From positions 30,005 to 94,004 of the forward strand of contig NZ_JANHKP010000024.1 of the NCBI RefSeq assembly GCF_024497955.1: a DNA stretch of 64,000 bases, written 5' to 3'. The notes under the pieces are model-generated. The model saw only the letters and a list, made by a program, of their open reading frames with translations, had not been told where the DNA came from and did no database searches. The stretch comes from Streptomyces sp. C10-9-1 (lineage in GTDB: Bacteria > Actinomycetota > Actinomycetes > Streptomycetales > Streptomycetaceae). The translations under genes were made by a program, and so were the position numbers. This document shows positions 42,427-51,024 of this stretch, in pieces (position 1 is the first letter of the stretch; every line of letters starts with the position of its first letter).

Positions 42427-43123
42427 CCCACAGCAGCACGTGCAGGCGGGTGCCGAGCCGGTAGCCCTGCTCGCGCACCGGGCCCTCCAGAGTGCGCATC
42501 CCCGCGAGGATCGCCTCCGGGTCCGTGCCCTCCGGCATCACCGAGATGTCGGTCAGCCCGTAGGCCGCCTCCAGTGCGGCGATCTCCGCCAGCTCGGCCG
42601 GCTCGGAGACGACGAACTTGAAGCGGGCCCGGCCGGTGGCGACGAAGGCCCGCAGAACGTCCGGGCGAAGCCGTCGTGTCTCCGGCATCGCCGCCCCGAA
42701 CCGGGACAGCTTCGGGGAGACGTTGAAGGACGGTCCGGCCGCCACCAGCGGCTCGGAGGGGGCGATGGTGCCGTTCGTCTCGATCTCCACCATCCGGCCG
42801 GCGGCCCGCAGCCCCTTCACCAGCTCGGTCAGCCCGGCCATCTGGATCAGCGGCTCCCCGCCCGTGATGACCACCAGGTCCTCCGGCTGGGCCAAGGCCC
42901 ACACGAGCAGCTCCTCGATGCCCCCGTAGTGGGTCTCGGCGCGCAGGTCGAACCGTTTGTGGTCCCAGGTGTAGGGGGTGTCGCACGGCGAGCAGATGAG
43001 GTTGCACAAGGCGAGGCGGATGAAGCACGCGGGCATCCCGGTGCTGGAGCCCTCGCCCTGGACTGTGCTGCCGAACTTCTCCGAGACCCGCAGGCGTAAG
43101 CCGGCGTGTTGCAGCGTGCTCAC
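42407..43123 (-). CDS. queE: QueE-like radical SAM enzyme (7-carboxy-7-deazaguanine synthase)
   Basis: GTG 43123 overlaps the queD-like stop (GTGA). The 238-residue size is typical for QueE. The sequence FGSTVQGEGSSTGMPACFIR is the family's opening, followed by the CxxxCxxC cluster motif in LCNLICSPCDTPYTWD, VVITGGEPLIQMAGLTELVK with the GGEP box, and VEIETNGTIAPS. QueE rearranges carboxy-tetrahydropterin to CDG using SAM and Mg2+. The neighbouring FolE and QueD supply its substrate. QueC and QueF, needed to reach preQ0 or preQ1, are absent from the window. Confidence 0.92.
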   Translation of the reverse strand: MSTLQHAGLRLRVSEKFGSTVQGEGSSTGMPACFIRLALCNLICSPCDTPYTWDHKRFDLRAETHYGGIEELLVWALAQPEDLVVITGGEPLIQMAGLTELVKGLRAAGRMVEIETNGTIAPSEPLVAAGPSFNVSPKLSRFGAAMPETRRLRPDVLRAFVATGRARFKFVVSEPAELAEIAALEAAYGLTDISVMPEGTDPEAILAGMRTLEGPVREQGYRLGTRLHVLLWGDERGR

Positions 43124-43480
43124 GACGCGCCTCCCACGTACTCCGCCCAGCTGGTCTCCGTCTCCGAGACCCGCACGCACGCTCCACCCCAGCCGGCATC
43201 CCCCATGTCCCGGTCGGCCAGCCACTGCGAGAAGTGCCGGGCGAGGTTCTCCGAGGTCGGGTTCAGCCTGGGGATCACCTCGTTGAGCACCCTTCCGTGT
43301 ACGGCGCCGCGCAGGTGGTTCCGCAGCAGCACGGGGACATCCCCGAGCCGGGGCACAGCGGAGACGGGCACGCTGAGCACGTAGGAGTGGCCGTGCAGAC
43401 GCCCGCACGGATGCCCGTCGCGCAGCCCGTGCAGCTGGTGCGACGCCTCGAAGGCGGCGAACGCGGAGACCGGGAGCGCC
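43120..43480 (-). CDS. queD: QueD-like 6-carboxytetrahydropterin synthase, start codon apparently lost
   Basis: The conserved domain begins near 43474 (VSAFAAFEASHQLHGLRDG). It carries the expected zinc histidines (ASHQLHG, RLHGHSY), the catalytic Cys in DGHPCGRLHGH, and the ending NPTSENLARHFSQWL and RVSETETSWAEYVG. Enzymatic residues are therefore intact. No in-frame ATG, GTG or TTG occurs in at least the 33 codons before the domain, and that upstream DNA belongs antisense to a DciA-like gene. The gene appears cut a few codons after its original start. If so, the first step after FolE, and the operon promoter, may be disabled unless an unusual start is used. Confidence 0.8.
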
Positions 43481-44211
43481 GCACCGGCACCTCCGTACGG
43501 CGGGACGGCCGCGAGCCGCTCGGGCTGGGCGCCGCGATCACGATGATGATGACCGAACGCGGCCTGGTCGCCCCAGCCGCCGGCGGCAGCGTCCTGACCC
43601 AATGGGAGACCATCCTCGCCGCGGCCGCGCCCGAACTCGCCGGGCACGTCCAGGCGGTGAAGTTCGACGCGGACACCGGCCGCCTGGACGTCGCCCCCGA
43701 CGCCCCGGCGTACGGCACGAAGGTCCGCTGGAGTGCGCCGAAGCTGATCGCGGCCGCCAACGAGAAGGCGCCCGGGGCGAACGTGCGCACCGTGCACGTC
43801 CTGCCACCCGCGCCCGGGAAGCCCGGCCCCGCCACGGCGGCCGCCGACCCGGCCTCGCCTCCGCCCGCACCGGCCGCGCCCGCGCCGCGTCCTGCTCCGT
43901 CGGCCGGCTACCGCCGCGCGCTCGCCGCGCACCAGGAGGCCGCCGGGCCGCGCCGGGTGGACCCGGCCATCGCGAAGGCGGTGGAGCGGCAGGCCGCCGC
44001 GATGCGGGAGCTGTCCCGGAGGGCGTTCCCCGAGCCCGACGTCGTGGTGCTGGAGGATGCGCCGGCCCCGATCGAGCAGGCCCGCGCACAGCGGCGCCGT
44101 CAGGCCGCGGCGACGGAGGCCGCCGCGCTGCGCCGGGCCCGTGCCGAACGAGCCGGAGCCATCGCGCCCTCGGTGCCCACCTCCCGGCAGAGGGCCGGTG
44201 AGGTGGCGTGA
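43474..44211 (+). pseudogene. DciA-like (DUF721) protein, 5' end truncated
   Basis: The frame is open from the junction. It reads DGREPLGLGAAITMMMTERG, GGSVLTQWETILAAAAPELA, HVQAVKFDADTGRLDVAPDA, YGTKVRWSAPKLIAAANEKA, the central part of the DciA/DUF721 family that interacts with replicative helicase. A long Ala/Pro-rich and arginine-rich tail follows. Homologues have 50 or more residues before DGREP, and these are missing here. Translation could restart at the ATG triplet at 43543-43551. It is head-to-head with the truncated queD gene, which suggests a rearrangement at about 43475. Confidence 0.65.
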
Positions 44212-44238
44212 TCGACCACGCGGGGAGTCGCCGCAGTC

Positions 44239-44724
44239 CTACCCGCGGGTCGCGCTCACCTGGGCCATCCGCTCGTTGAATGCCTGGATGTTGGCGCGGA
44301 CCATCCGCTCCTCGATGATTTCGCACGCGCTGAGTGCTGCCGCGATGCACAAGCGGAAGAGGTCTCGGTCGTCGCCGTCCAGTAGCCGGTGACCTCCCGT
44401 CAGGGCGATCCATGCCGACAGCCGGCGGGGAGAGCGGTCGCAGTGCGCGGACCACCAGGACGGCAGGTTCGCGGCGAGCCGGTCGCTGTACGCCGTCGAT
44501 GGGAAGAGCGCGGGGGTGTTGTCCAGCAGGGCTGCTTCCGCGCGGCGCAGGAAGTCAACCGCCTCGTCCTCGTCCATGTTCTCGTCCCCCAGGCACGCCA
44601 GGACGATGCCGAAGTAGGGAACGGACAGCAGGACGCCGTCAGGCCAGTCGGCGGGGATCTCACCGAAGGTCTCGGCGAAGGTCTCCATCAGGACGGTGTT
44701 GGGGTCATGGTGCACAGCCCACAT
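44239..44724 (-). CDS. Hypothetical acidic helical protein
   Basis: The 161-residue frame from ATG 44724 is clearly protein-like: METFAETFGEIPADWPDGVL, LSVPYFGIVLACLGDENMDE, DEAVDFLRRAEAALLDNTPA, DRDLFRLCIAAALSACEIIE, MVRANIQAFNERMAQVSA. No known domain is recognised and no membrane segment is present. The start may lie further inside, since no strong ribosome site is seen. It lies 112 bases after the SLATT-type membrane gene on the same strand and could be its partner. Confidence 0.55.
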   Translation of the reverse strand: MWAVHHDPNTVLMETFAETFGEIPADWPDGVLLSVPYFGIVLACLGDENMDEDEAVDFLRRAEAALLDNTPALFPSTAYSDRLAANLPSWWSAHCDRSPRRLSAWIALTGGHRLLDGDDRDLFRLCIAAALSACEIIEERMVRANIQAFNERMAQVSATRG

Positions 44725-44836
44725 GTACTGCCTGGCCTGGACCGTGAAGGGAAGAACACGGCGGCCGGGGGAGCGGATCGCCCGTACGAGTTACCCCCAC
44801 GGTGCCCAGTCTCCAACGACCGGTGGTCGCCTTCCC

Positions 44837-45739
44837 TCAGGCCGCTGGCGGCTGACCAGTAGGCGCGGCCTGGTCGGCGGGCTGGTCCAGCTGCTGCTGG
44901 CGGCGCCGCTGCTCGTTGCGGTGTTCTTCGACCCGCTGGGTGAACAGCTTCAGTGCCTGCTGCTCCTGATCGGCGTCGAAGTCGCTGTAGGGGCCGACTC
45001 CGAGGGTGAAGGCGTTGGCCTCCTCCTCGATAGCGTCGGCGGTCTGGAGCAGGAAGTAGCTGCGCTCGCGGTACTTGTAGTAGCCGGTGAAGGCGGCGGC
45101 CAGCGTGACGGTGAAGCCGATGGCGACGAGCGTGATGTTCTGCCAGGTGAACTGGTTGCGGGTGTCGAGAGCGGCGACGGTGGTCGTGGACGCGGCCCCG
45201 ATCATGATGAGGTTCTGCAGCATGTTGTGGATGAACCGGTACTTGCGGCTGTCCGTCCGGTGCTGCTCGATCACCCCGGCCACGTCCTCGCGGTAGAGGC
45301 TGCGCCGCTCCTTCAGCGTCGGGTGGATGAGCGCGCTGAGGAATCGTAGGGCCTCACGGTTCGTCGCGAGCATGTCCTCGAGCTGGGCCAGGCTCAGCTG
45401 GCCGCGGGGAGGCGCGGCGATCCAGGCGGCCGCGCCGGAGACTAGCGCCACCACTGCGCAGGTGATGTCCACCCGGAGGAACCGGGAGGGGGTGCCCCAG
45501 GTCAGCACGGTCCACAGCAGGCCCGTCAGGACCGCACCGCTGGCCACGGCCAGGGCGACGCCCATCGTGTGGATCCTTCTCCTGCGTCGCGTCAGGTCCC
45601 GTTCCGTCTGCCTCACGTTGTGCCGTAGCTCGCGCAGCGAGGAGTGTCCATCGGCTTCGGCCTGTCGTTGTTCGGCGCTCAGCTGGTCATTGGCGGCGCT
45701 GATTCGGCGGGGTGCATCGTCGTCAAGGCTGCGGGCCAC
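44837..45739 (-). CDS. SLATT-type (DUF4231) membrane protein
   Basis: GTG 45739 starts a 300-residue protein. An N-terminal coiled coil (about 15-55) leads to a pair of membrane helices (GVALAVASGAVLTGLLWTVL, ITCAVVALVSGAAAWIAAP). The DUF4231/SLATT core follows (RFLSALIHPTLKERRSLYRE, NMLQNLIMIGAASTTTVAAL) with a further helix (ITLVAIGFTVTLAAAFTGYY), then YKYRERSYFLLQTADAIEEE and a Gln-rich tail. SLATT proteins are predicted pore-forming effectors in nucleotide-signalling conflict systems. No cyclase or sensor gene is visible beside it, so it may act alone or its partner may have been lost to the neighbouring IS insertion. Confidence 0.78.
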   Translation of the reverse strand: MARSLDDDAPRRISAANDQLSAEQRQAEADGHSSLRELRHNVRQTERDLTRRRRRIHTMGVALAVASGAVLTGLLWTVLTWGTPSRFLRVDITCAVVALVSGAAAWIAAPPRGQLSLAQLEDMLATNREALRFLSALIHPTLKERRSLYREDVAGVIEQHRTDSRKYRFIHNMLQNLIMIGAASTTTVAALDTRNQFTWQNITLVAIGFTVTLAAAFTGYYKYRERSYFLLQTADAIEEEANAFTLGVGPYSDFDADQEQQALKLFTQRVEEHRNEQRRRQQQLDQPADQAAPTGQPPAA

Positions 45740-45766
45740 GGCTTCGGTCCTCTCGTCTACGTAGGC

Positions 45767-46130
45767 TCAGCGGGCGAACGCTTCGGTCCGGCTGATGCGG
45801 TGGCCGTCCTCTTCCATCAGTACGACGGTGACGCCGAACGGGTCGGGGTGGTCCAGCTTGATGGGGGTGAAGGAGAAGGTCACCGCGGCCTGGATCGGAG
45901 GCATCAGTTCGCCGCCGGGCCGCGGCGCGGGGCGCCGACTTCCAGTCGGGGGCGAGGGACGACCAGCCCTCGGGACTGCGTGGCAGGAGCTGCTCGCTGT
46001 AGAGGAACTGGTGCAGGACGTGCCCGCCCGGGGTGGTGAGCACCATGTTCAGGCACGGCGCTGGGCCTACGATCGGCAGCTCGCAGGCGGTGGCGATGTC
46101 GTGGGTCTCCCAGGTGTTGCGGCTTGGTTG
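45767..46130 (-). pseudogene. Broken hypothetical gene upstream of the SLATT gene
   Basis: Two pieces in different frames belong together. Upstream are WETHDIATACELPIVGPAPC, LNMVLTTPGGHVLHQFLYSE and QLLPRSPEGWSSLAPDW. Downstream is LMPPIQAAVTFSFTPIKLDH with FGVTVVLMEEDGHRISRTEA, ending at 45767. The frame changes near 45925. The 5' end is missing close to the IS3 element. The remaining gene ends 27 bases before the SLATT start, so both were probably one operon. Confidence 0.55.
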
Positions 46131-46332
46131 AAGGTGAGCAGGGCAGCGAGCTCTGGGCTGGGCATTGCTCACTTTGCTGAGCGGAACCGCTGGTAGCGGC
46201 CTGCCGTAGTTGGCCTTAACTTGCCTTGGATGGACTCGAGAGTAGAGCTGTTGGCCTGCGTTTGGGTCTGCCGCACGATCGGGTGACATCTGAAGTGGCT
46301 TGCCCTGTAGGGCAGGTGGGAAGGATGTCGCT

Positions 46333-46641
46333 GTGCCCAAGCCCTATCCGGAAGAGTTCCGCCAGGACGTCGTGCGGGTCGCGCGAGACCGCGGCCCGGG
46401 TGTGACGGTCGAGCAGGTCGCCACCGACTTCGGGGTCCACCCGATGACGTTGTGGAAGTGGATGCGCCGGGCGGACATCGATGACGGGGCCAAGGCCGGG
46501 ACCACCAGCCAGGAGAACGCGGAGCTGCGGGAGGCACGTCGACGGATCAAGCTGCTGGAGCAGGAGAACGAGGTCCTGCGCCGGGCTGCGGCCTATCTGT
46601 CGCAGGCGCATCTGCCGGGAAAAGGATCTACCCGCTCGTGA
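46333..46641 (+). CDS. IS3 transposase OrfA
   Basis: GTG 46333 opens a 102-residue helix-turn-helix protein with leucine zipper: EEFRQDVVRVARDRGPGVTV, QVATDFGVHPMTLWKWMRRA and LREARRRIKLLEQENEVLRR. It binds the inverted repeats. Its end overlaps the orfB start (GTGA), where a programmed -1 slip can give the OrfAB fusion. Confidence 0.9.
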   Translation: MPKPYPEEFRQDVVRVARDRGPGVTVEQVATDFGVHPMTLWKWMRRADIDDGAKAGTTSQENAELREARRRIKLLEQENEVLRRAAAYLSQAHLPGKGSTRS

Positions 46642-47495
46642 AAGAGCTGGCCGCGGACGGAACGCCCGTCTCGGTGACGTGCCGGGTGCTCAAGCTCGCC
46701 AGACAGCCGTACTACCGCTGGCTCGACAAGCCGGTGGCCGACGCCGTCCTCGCTGAGGCGTATCGCGCGAACGCGCTCTTCGACGCTCACGGCGAGGACC
46801 CGGAGTTCGGCTACCGGTTCCTGGCGGACGAAGCACGCAATGCCGGAGCCCGGATGGCCGACCGGACCGCGTGGCGGATCTGCCGCGAAAACCGCTGGTG
46901 GAGCGTGTTCGGCAAGAAACGCGGCCTGGGTAAGAAGGCCGGCCCGCCGGTGCACGACGATCTCGTGAGCCGCAACTTCACCGCGAGCGGCCCGAACCGG
47001 TTGTGGCTCGCCGACATCACCGAACATGCCACCGGCGACGGCAAGCTGTACCTCTGCGCGATCAAGGATGTCTTCAGCAACAGGATCGTTGGCTACTCCA
47101 TCGACGCGCGGATGAAGTCCCGCCTGGCCGTGACCGCTCTCGAGAACGCCGTGGCCCGGCGTGAATACGTCGACGGGTGCATCCTGCACAGCGATCGCGG
47201 CTCGCAATTCCGGTCCCGGAAGTTCGTCCGGGCGCTCGACCGCCACCGGATGGCCGGATCGATAGGGAGAGTCGGGGCGGCCGGCGACAACGCGGCCATG
47301 GAGTCCTTCTTCAGCCTGCTGCAGAAGAACGTCCTCGACCGCAGGAAGTGGGCCACCCGCGAGGAACTGCGGATCGCCATCGTGACCTGGATCGAGCGGA
47401 CCTACCACCGCCGTCGCAGACAAGCCGCACTCGGCCGACTGACCCCCGTCGAATACGAGACCGTCATGACCACACCGGCCCTCCAGGCCGCGTGA
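46638..47495 (+). CDS. IS3 transposase OrfB (DDE integrase)
   Basis: The 285-residue product has the HTH_21 region (FDAHGEDPEFGYRFLADEAR), the integrase core LWLADITEHATGDGKLYLCA with the first Asp, YVDGCILHSDRGSQFRSRKF with the second Asp, and DNAAMESFFSLLQKNVLDR with the Glu. The ending RRRRQAALGRLTPVEYE is typical. All three catalytic residues are present. OrfB normally works as a fusion with OrfA. Confidence 0.93.
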   Translation: MKELAADGTPVSVTCRVLKLARQPYYRWLDKPVADAVLAEAYRANALFDAHGEDPEFGYRFLADEARNAGARMADRTAWRICRENRWWSVFGKKRGLGKKAGPPVHDDLVSRNFTASGPNRLWLADITEHATGDGKLYLCAIKDVFSNRIVGYSIDARMKSRLAVTALENAVARREYVDGCILHSDRGSQFRSRKFVRALDRHRMAGSIGRVGAAGDNAAMESFFSLLQKNVLDRRKWATREELRIAIVTWIERTYHRRRRQAALGRLTPVEYETVMTTPALQAA

Positions 47496-47750
47496 CTCAA
47501 CCTGTCACTCGAACTTGCACCAGACCCTTTCTTGCTCCGCTAGCTGGTGCGGGCTGCGTTGCTCACATGGAGCGGACGCTGCGCAGCTTTACCGAGCCGC
47601 CGGTGTAAGTGGTCGGTGATGCAGGCCGACTTCGGCAAGCGTTGCGCCCCCCGCGGGTGGTCCCCGAGGTACAAGGGAGCCGTCCGGCTTCAGACTTTCG
47701 AGTCGCAGAGAGGGGCCATGGACGCTGCCTACACCGTCCCGTTTAGCGGG

Positions 47751-48245
47751 TCATTCCGGGATCCATCGGACGCTGTAGCGGGCCTGGAGTTCGTCGGCTG
47801 TCATGCCCTGTCGCTGCGCGCGTTCCTGCTGCTCGGCCGCCAGCTGAGCGGCAGACGGTCCGAAACCGGGAGGGGGAGAGGCGTCATCTAGAGCGAGAGC
47901 GAGGGCGGGTGCCACCCAGTCCGTTTCGCTGCTGTGGACCGGACCGAAGGGGGCCGGTCCGAGGCCGACGGCACCTACAAGGTCGGGTGATCCGCTTGTG
48001 GCCATGAACGTTCCCGTGCGGCCATCGGGGAGAGCCAATCGGCCTGGCGCGGCGTCGTAAAGGTCGGCGTCTGTGTCCGTGTGGATACTTCCGGCCCATG
48101 AGGTGTCCCGGCCGTATGCGAAGCCCGGCACCGCCTCGGGGTTGAGATTGAGTACCAGGGCGGCGACTACCGGTACCTCGCGTCCATCGGCGAATGTGAC
48201 CGTGCCCTCACCGACATACCGGGTCTTCCCGTCTTCCCACGGCAT
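47751..48245 (-). CDS. Hypothetical protein
   Basis: ATG 48245 stands five bases after AAGGGGG, a good ribosome site. The 164 residues form a probably beta-rich domain: RYVGEGTVTFADGREVPVVA, ALVLNLNPEAVPGFAYGRDT, WAGSIHTDTDADLYDAAPGR. A helical Gln/Ala-rich tail ends in LQARYSVRWIPE. No signal peptide or membrane helix is seen and no family is recognised. It lies alone between the IS3 element and the broken nuclease-like gene. Confidence 0.65.
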   Translation of the reverse strand: MPWEDGKTRYVGEGTVTFADGREVPVVAALVLNLNPEAVPGFAYGRDTSWAGSIHTDTDADLYDAAPGRLALPDGRTGTFMATSGSPDLVGAVGLGPAPFGPVHSSETDWVAPALALALDDASPPPGFGPSAAQLAAEQQERAQRQGMTADELQARYSVRWIPE

Positions 48246-48585
48246 TGCAGCCCCCTTCGATGAGCACTGGGACGGAGATCGTTCCTCATTGGCGTGAAGC
48301 GGGCAACCTCCCTTACTGCAGGACACCGCCACCCTCTGCTACGTGGCATACGTGACCGAAGGCTGCGCAGCCGGGTGACCAGCGGTCGCTGCTTGCTCCA
48401 GAGCGGGCGGCCTGCTGGCGTCTGCCGCGCTGGCCGTCTGCCCGACCCCACCATCGAGGACCTCCCACAGACAATCGATTGCGTGTGCCGCAGCGTGCCC
48501 ACATCAGTAACGCCGCCCGCCGAAACGAGAAGGCATGGGCAGCCCCTAATGCTCCCGCACCCAAATCGTCCGCTACGTTTCCCGC
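48246..48585. other. Intergenic region, nothing recognised
   Basis: About 340 bases between two leftward genes. It should carry the promoter of the hypothetical gene at 48245. No protein, RNA or repeat is supported. Confidence 0.35.
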
Positions 48586-49708
48586 CTAGCTCCTCGTGAG
48601 CGACGTGGCGCCGCCGGAGCCGGGAACATGTGCCGAGCCGAGCAGCTCGGAGAGGTTCGCCAGATCCGGGGGAGTGATGACGATTAGCTTGATTCCGGTG
48701 TGCAGGGCGAGCTGTTGCTTGGTCCGGATTTTCGCGAGGTAGTCGTCGTTCGTCAGGCCCGCGTACTCGACATACGTGCCGTCGGCAAGCTGCCAGTCGG
48801 CCCGGAGGCGGCCGTGAGCGTTGAGCTCTGGATGAGCAGGCCAGACCGGTTCGATCTGATGCTCGACACCATGCAGGCTGAGCCAGTCGTCGACCGTGCG
48901 CTCGGCCAGAGAGCGGCAGGGATGGCCGTCGGCCGCTGTGCAGTAGGTTCCGCGGGCCGGCCGCCAGGCATCAGGGACGATGCTCGTGGCACGCAGCACC
49001 TCGAACCAACTCCGAACTCCAAAAGCGCGGCGCAGGGCTGCGGCCGCGCGGGCAGCCGACCATTGCGCTGACGATCGCATCCCGCTGCTCGGCCGGAAAG
49101 TCAAGAGGAACGGGGCGACAGGCAAAGTCCTGCGGCGGTGCGGCGCCCAGGACCGCCGCGAGGTCGGTCAACGCCTGTCGCCCGGCGCGTTGTGTCACAG
49201 CACCATCACGTCCCTCACGGGCCCTGGTACAGCACTCCTTGCACCAGCGTGCGGGACCGAACTGGCGGATGATCCACGGATTGAGCTGTCCAGCCGTGAA
49301 CTCGGCCTGGCACAGGGGACAGGTCTGCGGCGGTGCGTCTGGCCAGGACCGGCGGGCACGAGCAGCGTGGAAAGAGCCGTACATGACAGCGTGCTCGTAG
49401 ACGACGTCGGGCTGGTCCCGAGAGGTGTGGCCCTGCCCGATCAGCTTGCGCCGGGCAAGGTCATGCATGCTTGCGGCGAGTGCCGGCAGACGTGTGAGGA
49501 GACGCCGCGGGCACACCCATGGCCACATTGCCCCGTACGTCTCGATCAGAGCATCGACCAGATCATCGCCGGACCCGGTCCATACTGCGGCGAAGCACGC
49601 CTGATCGGATTCGTTCCATCCGTAGGGATTGAAGCCCCCTTCCGGGTCTGCGAACTTGAAAGACCAGTCCCGGTCGCTACCCCGGATTCCGGATCCGGTA
49701 CGCATCAA
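48586..49708 (-). pseudogene. PD-(D/E)XK-like nuclease protein, frameshifted near 49045
   Basis: The first part (49708 to about 49045) encodes a helical region and a zinc-ribbon-like segment: FNPYGWNESDQACFAAVW, DDLVDALIETYGAMWPWVC, TCPLCQAEFTAGQLNPWI, RWCKECCTRAREGRDGAV. The second part lies in another frame: LRRAFGVRSWFEVLRATSIV, HPCRSLAERTVDDWLSLHG, LRADWQLADGTYVEYAGL, DDYLAKIRTKQQLALHTG. E, RADW, E and the K-containing helix fit a PD-(D/E)XK nuclease core. The break occurs in CCCGCGCGGCCGC, a likely indel hotspot. Together they would make about 370 residues, possibly a homing or restriction-type enzyme. Confidence 0.62.
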
Positions 49709-49973
49709 TCCCGCCCCTCACGTGGACCCAGGTACACATCGCACCACCTACAGATCAGACGCCAGCCATCTGCCTGGCACCGTGGAAGGAAAACTTCTAC
49801 CGCAGTACTCGGGGCAGGTCGGCATCAACGTACTGTTCGAGCTCCCGGGCCCTGTGCTCCGCCGACCCGACCGGTACTGGTGTCCGAGCGGGGTGAGAGG
49901 ATTTCCATTGTTCGCGAGGGGAGCGACGGCTGCTGCGGCGAGGTGGCGTGGTGGTTTGCAGGGGAGGGACGCA

Positions 49974-50848
49974 TGAGGTTCGTTGTTCTGTCCAGCCGGC
50001 GGTTCCCGACGGACGGCGGGCCTCGTGAGTGCGTCCTGGTTCCGGACTCGTGGAACGACTTCGGCTTTACGACCCTGTACGACCTGTGGTTCAGGGAGGC
50101 CGCCGGCGGGACCGCGGAGTGCTTGGGCAAAGTCAAGATCGCGCATGCCGCTCTCGAGGCTCTGGAGCGCCCTCTCGAAGCAGTCGAGTTCGAGACGCTC
50201 GACGACCTGGGCGTTGACCGGGACTGGTTTTCTCTGGGCCAGGACGATGCGTACTACGAGAACATCCGGCTCCTGGGGGACCAGGTTCGCCTGGAGATTC
50301 TCCGCGGCTTGAACGACCTCGCCCTCAGCCCCGACATCATGGAATCGGCGCTCCAGCACGACGTCACCGATGTCTCTCTCTTGCGGACTGTCGAGGTACG
50401 GACCGTCGAGACCCAGTTCCGCCGCATTGCTCAGGGAGGCCCTCGCCTCACCCGGTACGCCTTCGCCTACTACCCGCCCTCCGACGATGCCGCGGATGAT
50501 CTGTGGTGCGATGCCGAGCCGAGGAAGTTCGACTTTCTGGTCATGCCGCACTCTGCGCCCCCGACCAACGTGCATGTGCTCATCGGCCGCAACGGTGTTG
50601 GCAAGACCACCACGCTGGGCAACATCGTGCGAGCGGTCGTCCGTCCCGGAGCCGATGACGACAGCGTCGGCACCGTCGTCGTCGACAGGGATGAGGTGCC
50701 GAACCCCTTCCCGGCAAGATTTTGGTCACAGCACCGGACGGCTTCCGCCGGGTGCGTCGACTGCCGCCGCCTTCGCACTGCGGCGCCAGCTGCACCGCCT
50801 GGTGATGAGCCACCCGCGGTTGAGTACATCGAGGACTTCGCCCGGTGA
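49974..50848 (+). pseudogene. AAA-type ATPase, 3' part missing
   Basis: ATG 49974 begins a protein with a long N-terminal region (VVLSSRRFPTDGGPRECVLV, DSWNDFGFTTLYDLWFREAA, GKVKIAHAALEALERPLEAV, ENIRLLGDQVRLEILRGLND) and a Walker A site at residues about 205-212 (HVLIGRNGVGKTTTLGNIVR). After VVVDRDEVPNPFPARFW the sequence no longer resembles an ATPase, and no Walker B or signature motif is found before the stop at 50848. Full proteins of this style have several hundred more residues. Such ATPases often belong to anti-phage systems, but here only the front remains. Confidence 0.6.
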
Positions 50849-50975
50849 TGCGCATCTACGACATCGCCGGCCAGGGCCGCTGCAGAGCCCTTTGTACGCC
50901 CGGCATCCGTGTGCGTCAGGTCCGTGCAGGCGCCGCCGATGTGAGGAGTTGGAGCGATGCCCGTCGCCCGCTAAA

Positions 50976-51011
50976 GTATGTGCTGAATCAGATATCTGAT
51001 TCAGCACATAC
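50976..51011. promoter_or_regulatory. Perfect 36-bp palindrome, probable operator
   Basis: The half-site GTATGTGCTGAATCAGAT at 50976-50993 is followed without a spacer by its exact complement at 50994-51011. The palindrome ends one base before the GGAGG that serves the HTH gene at 51025, so a bound protein would cover the promoter or ribosome site. It is distinctly AT-richer than its surroundings. Confidence 0.85.
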
Positions 51012-51024
51012 GGAGGGGTGGGGC

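Larger units (their letters stand above)
46264..47527 (+). mobile_element. IS3-family insertion sequence with TTT target duplication
   Basis: The 1264-bp element begins GGGTCTGCCGCACGATC at 46264 and ends with an imperfect complement (GTTCGAACTTGCACCAGACCC-like end) at 47527. TTT is present directly outside both ends (46261-46263 and 47528-47530), a three-base duplication as expected for IS3. Both transposase frames are intact, so the element looks recent and possibly active. Confidence 0.85.
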
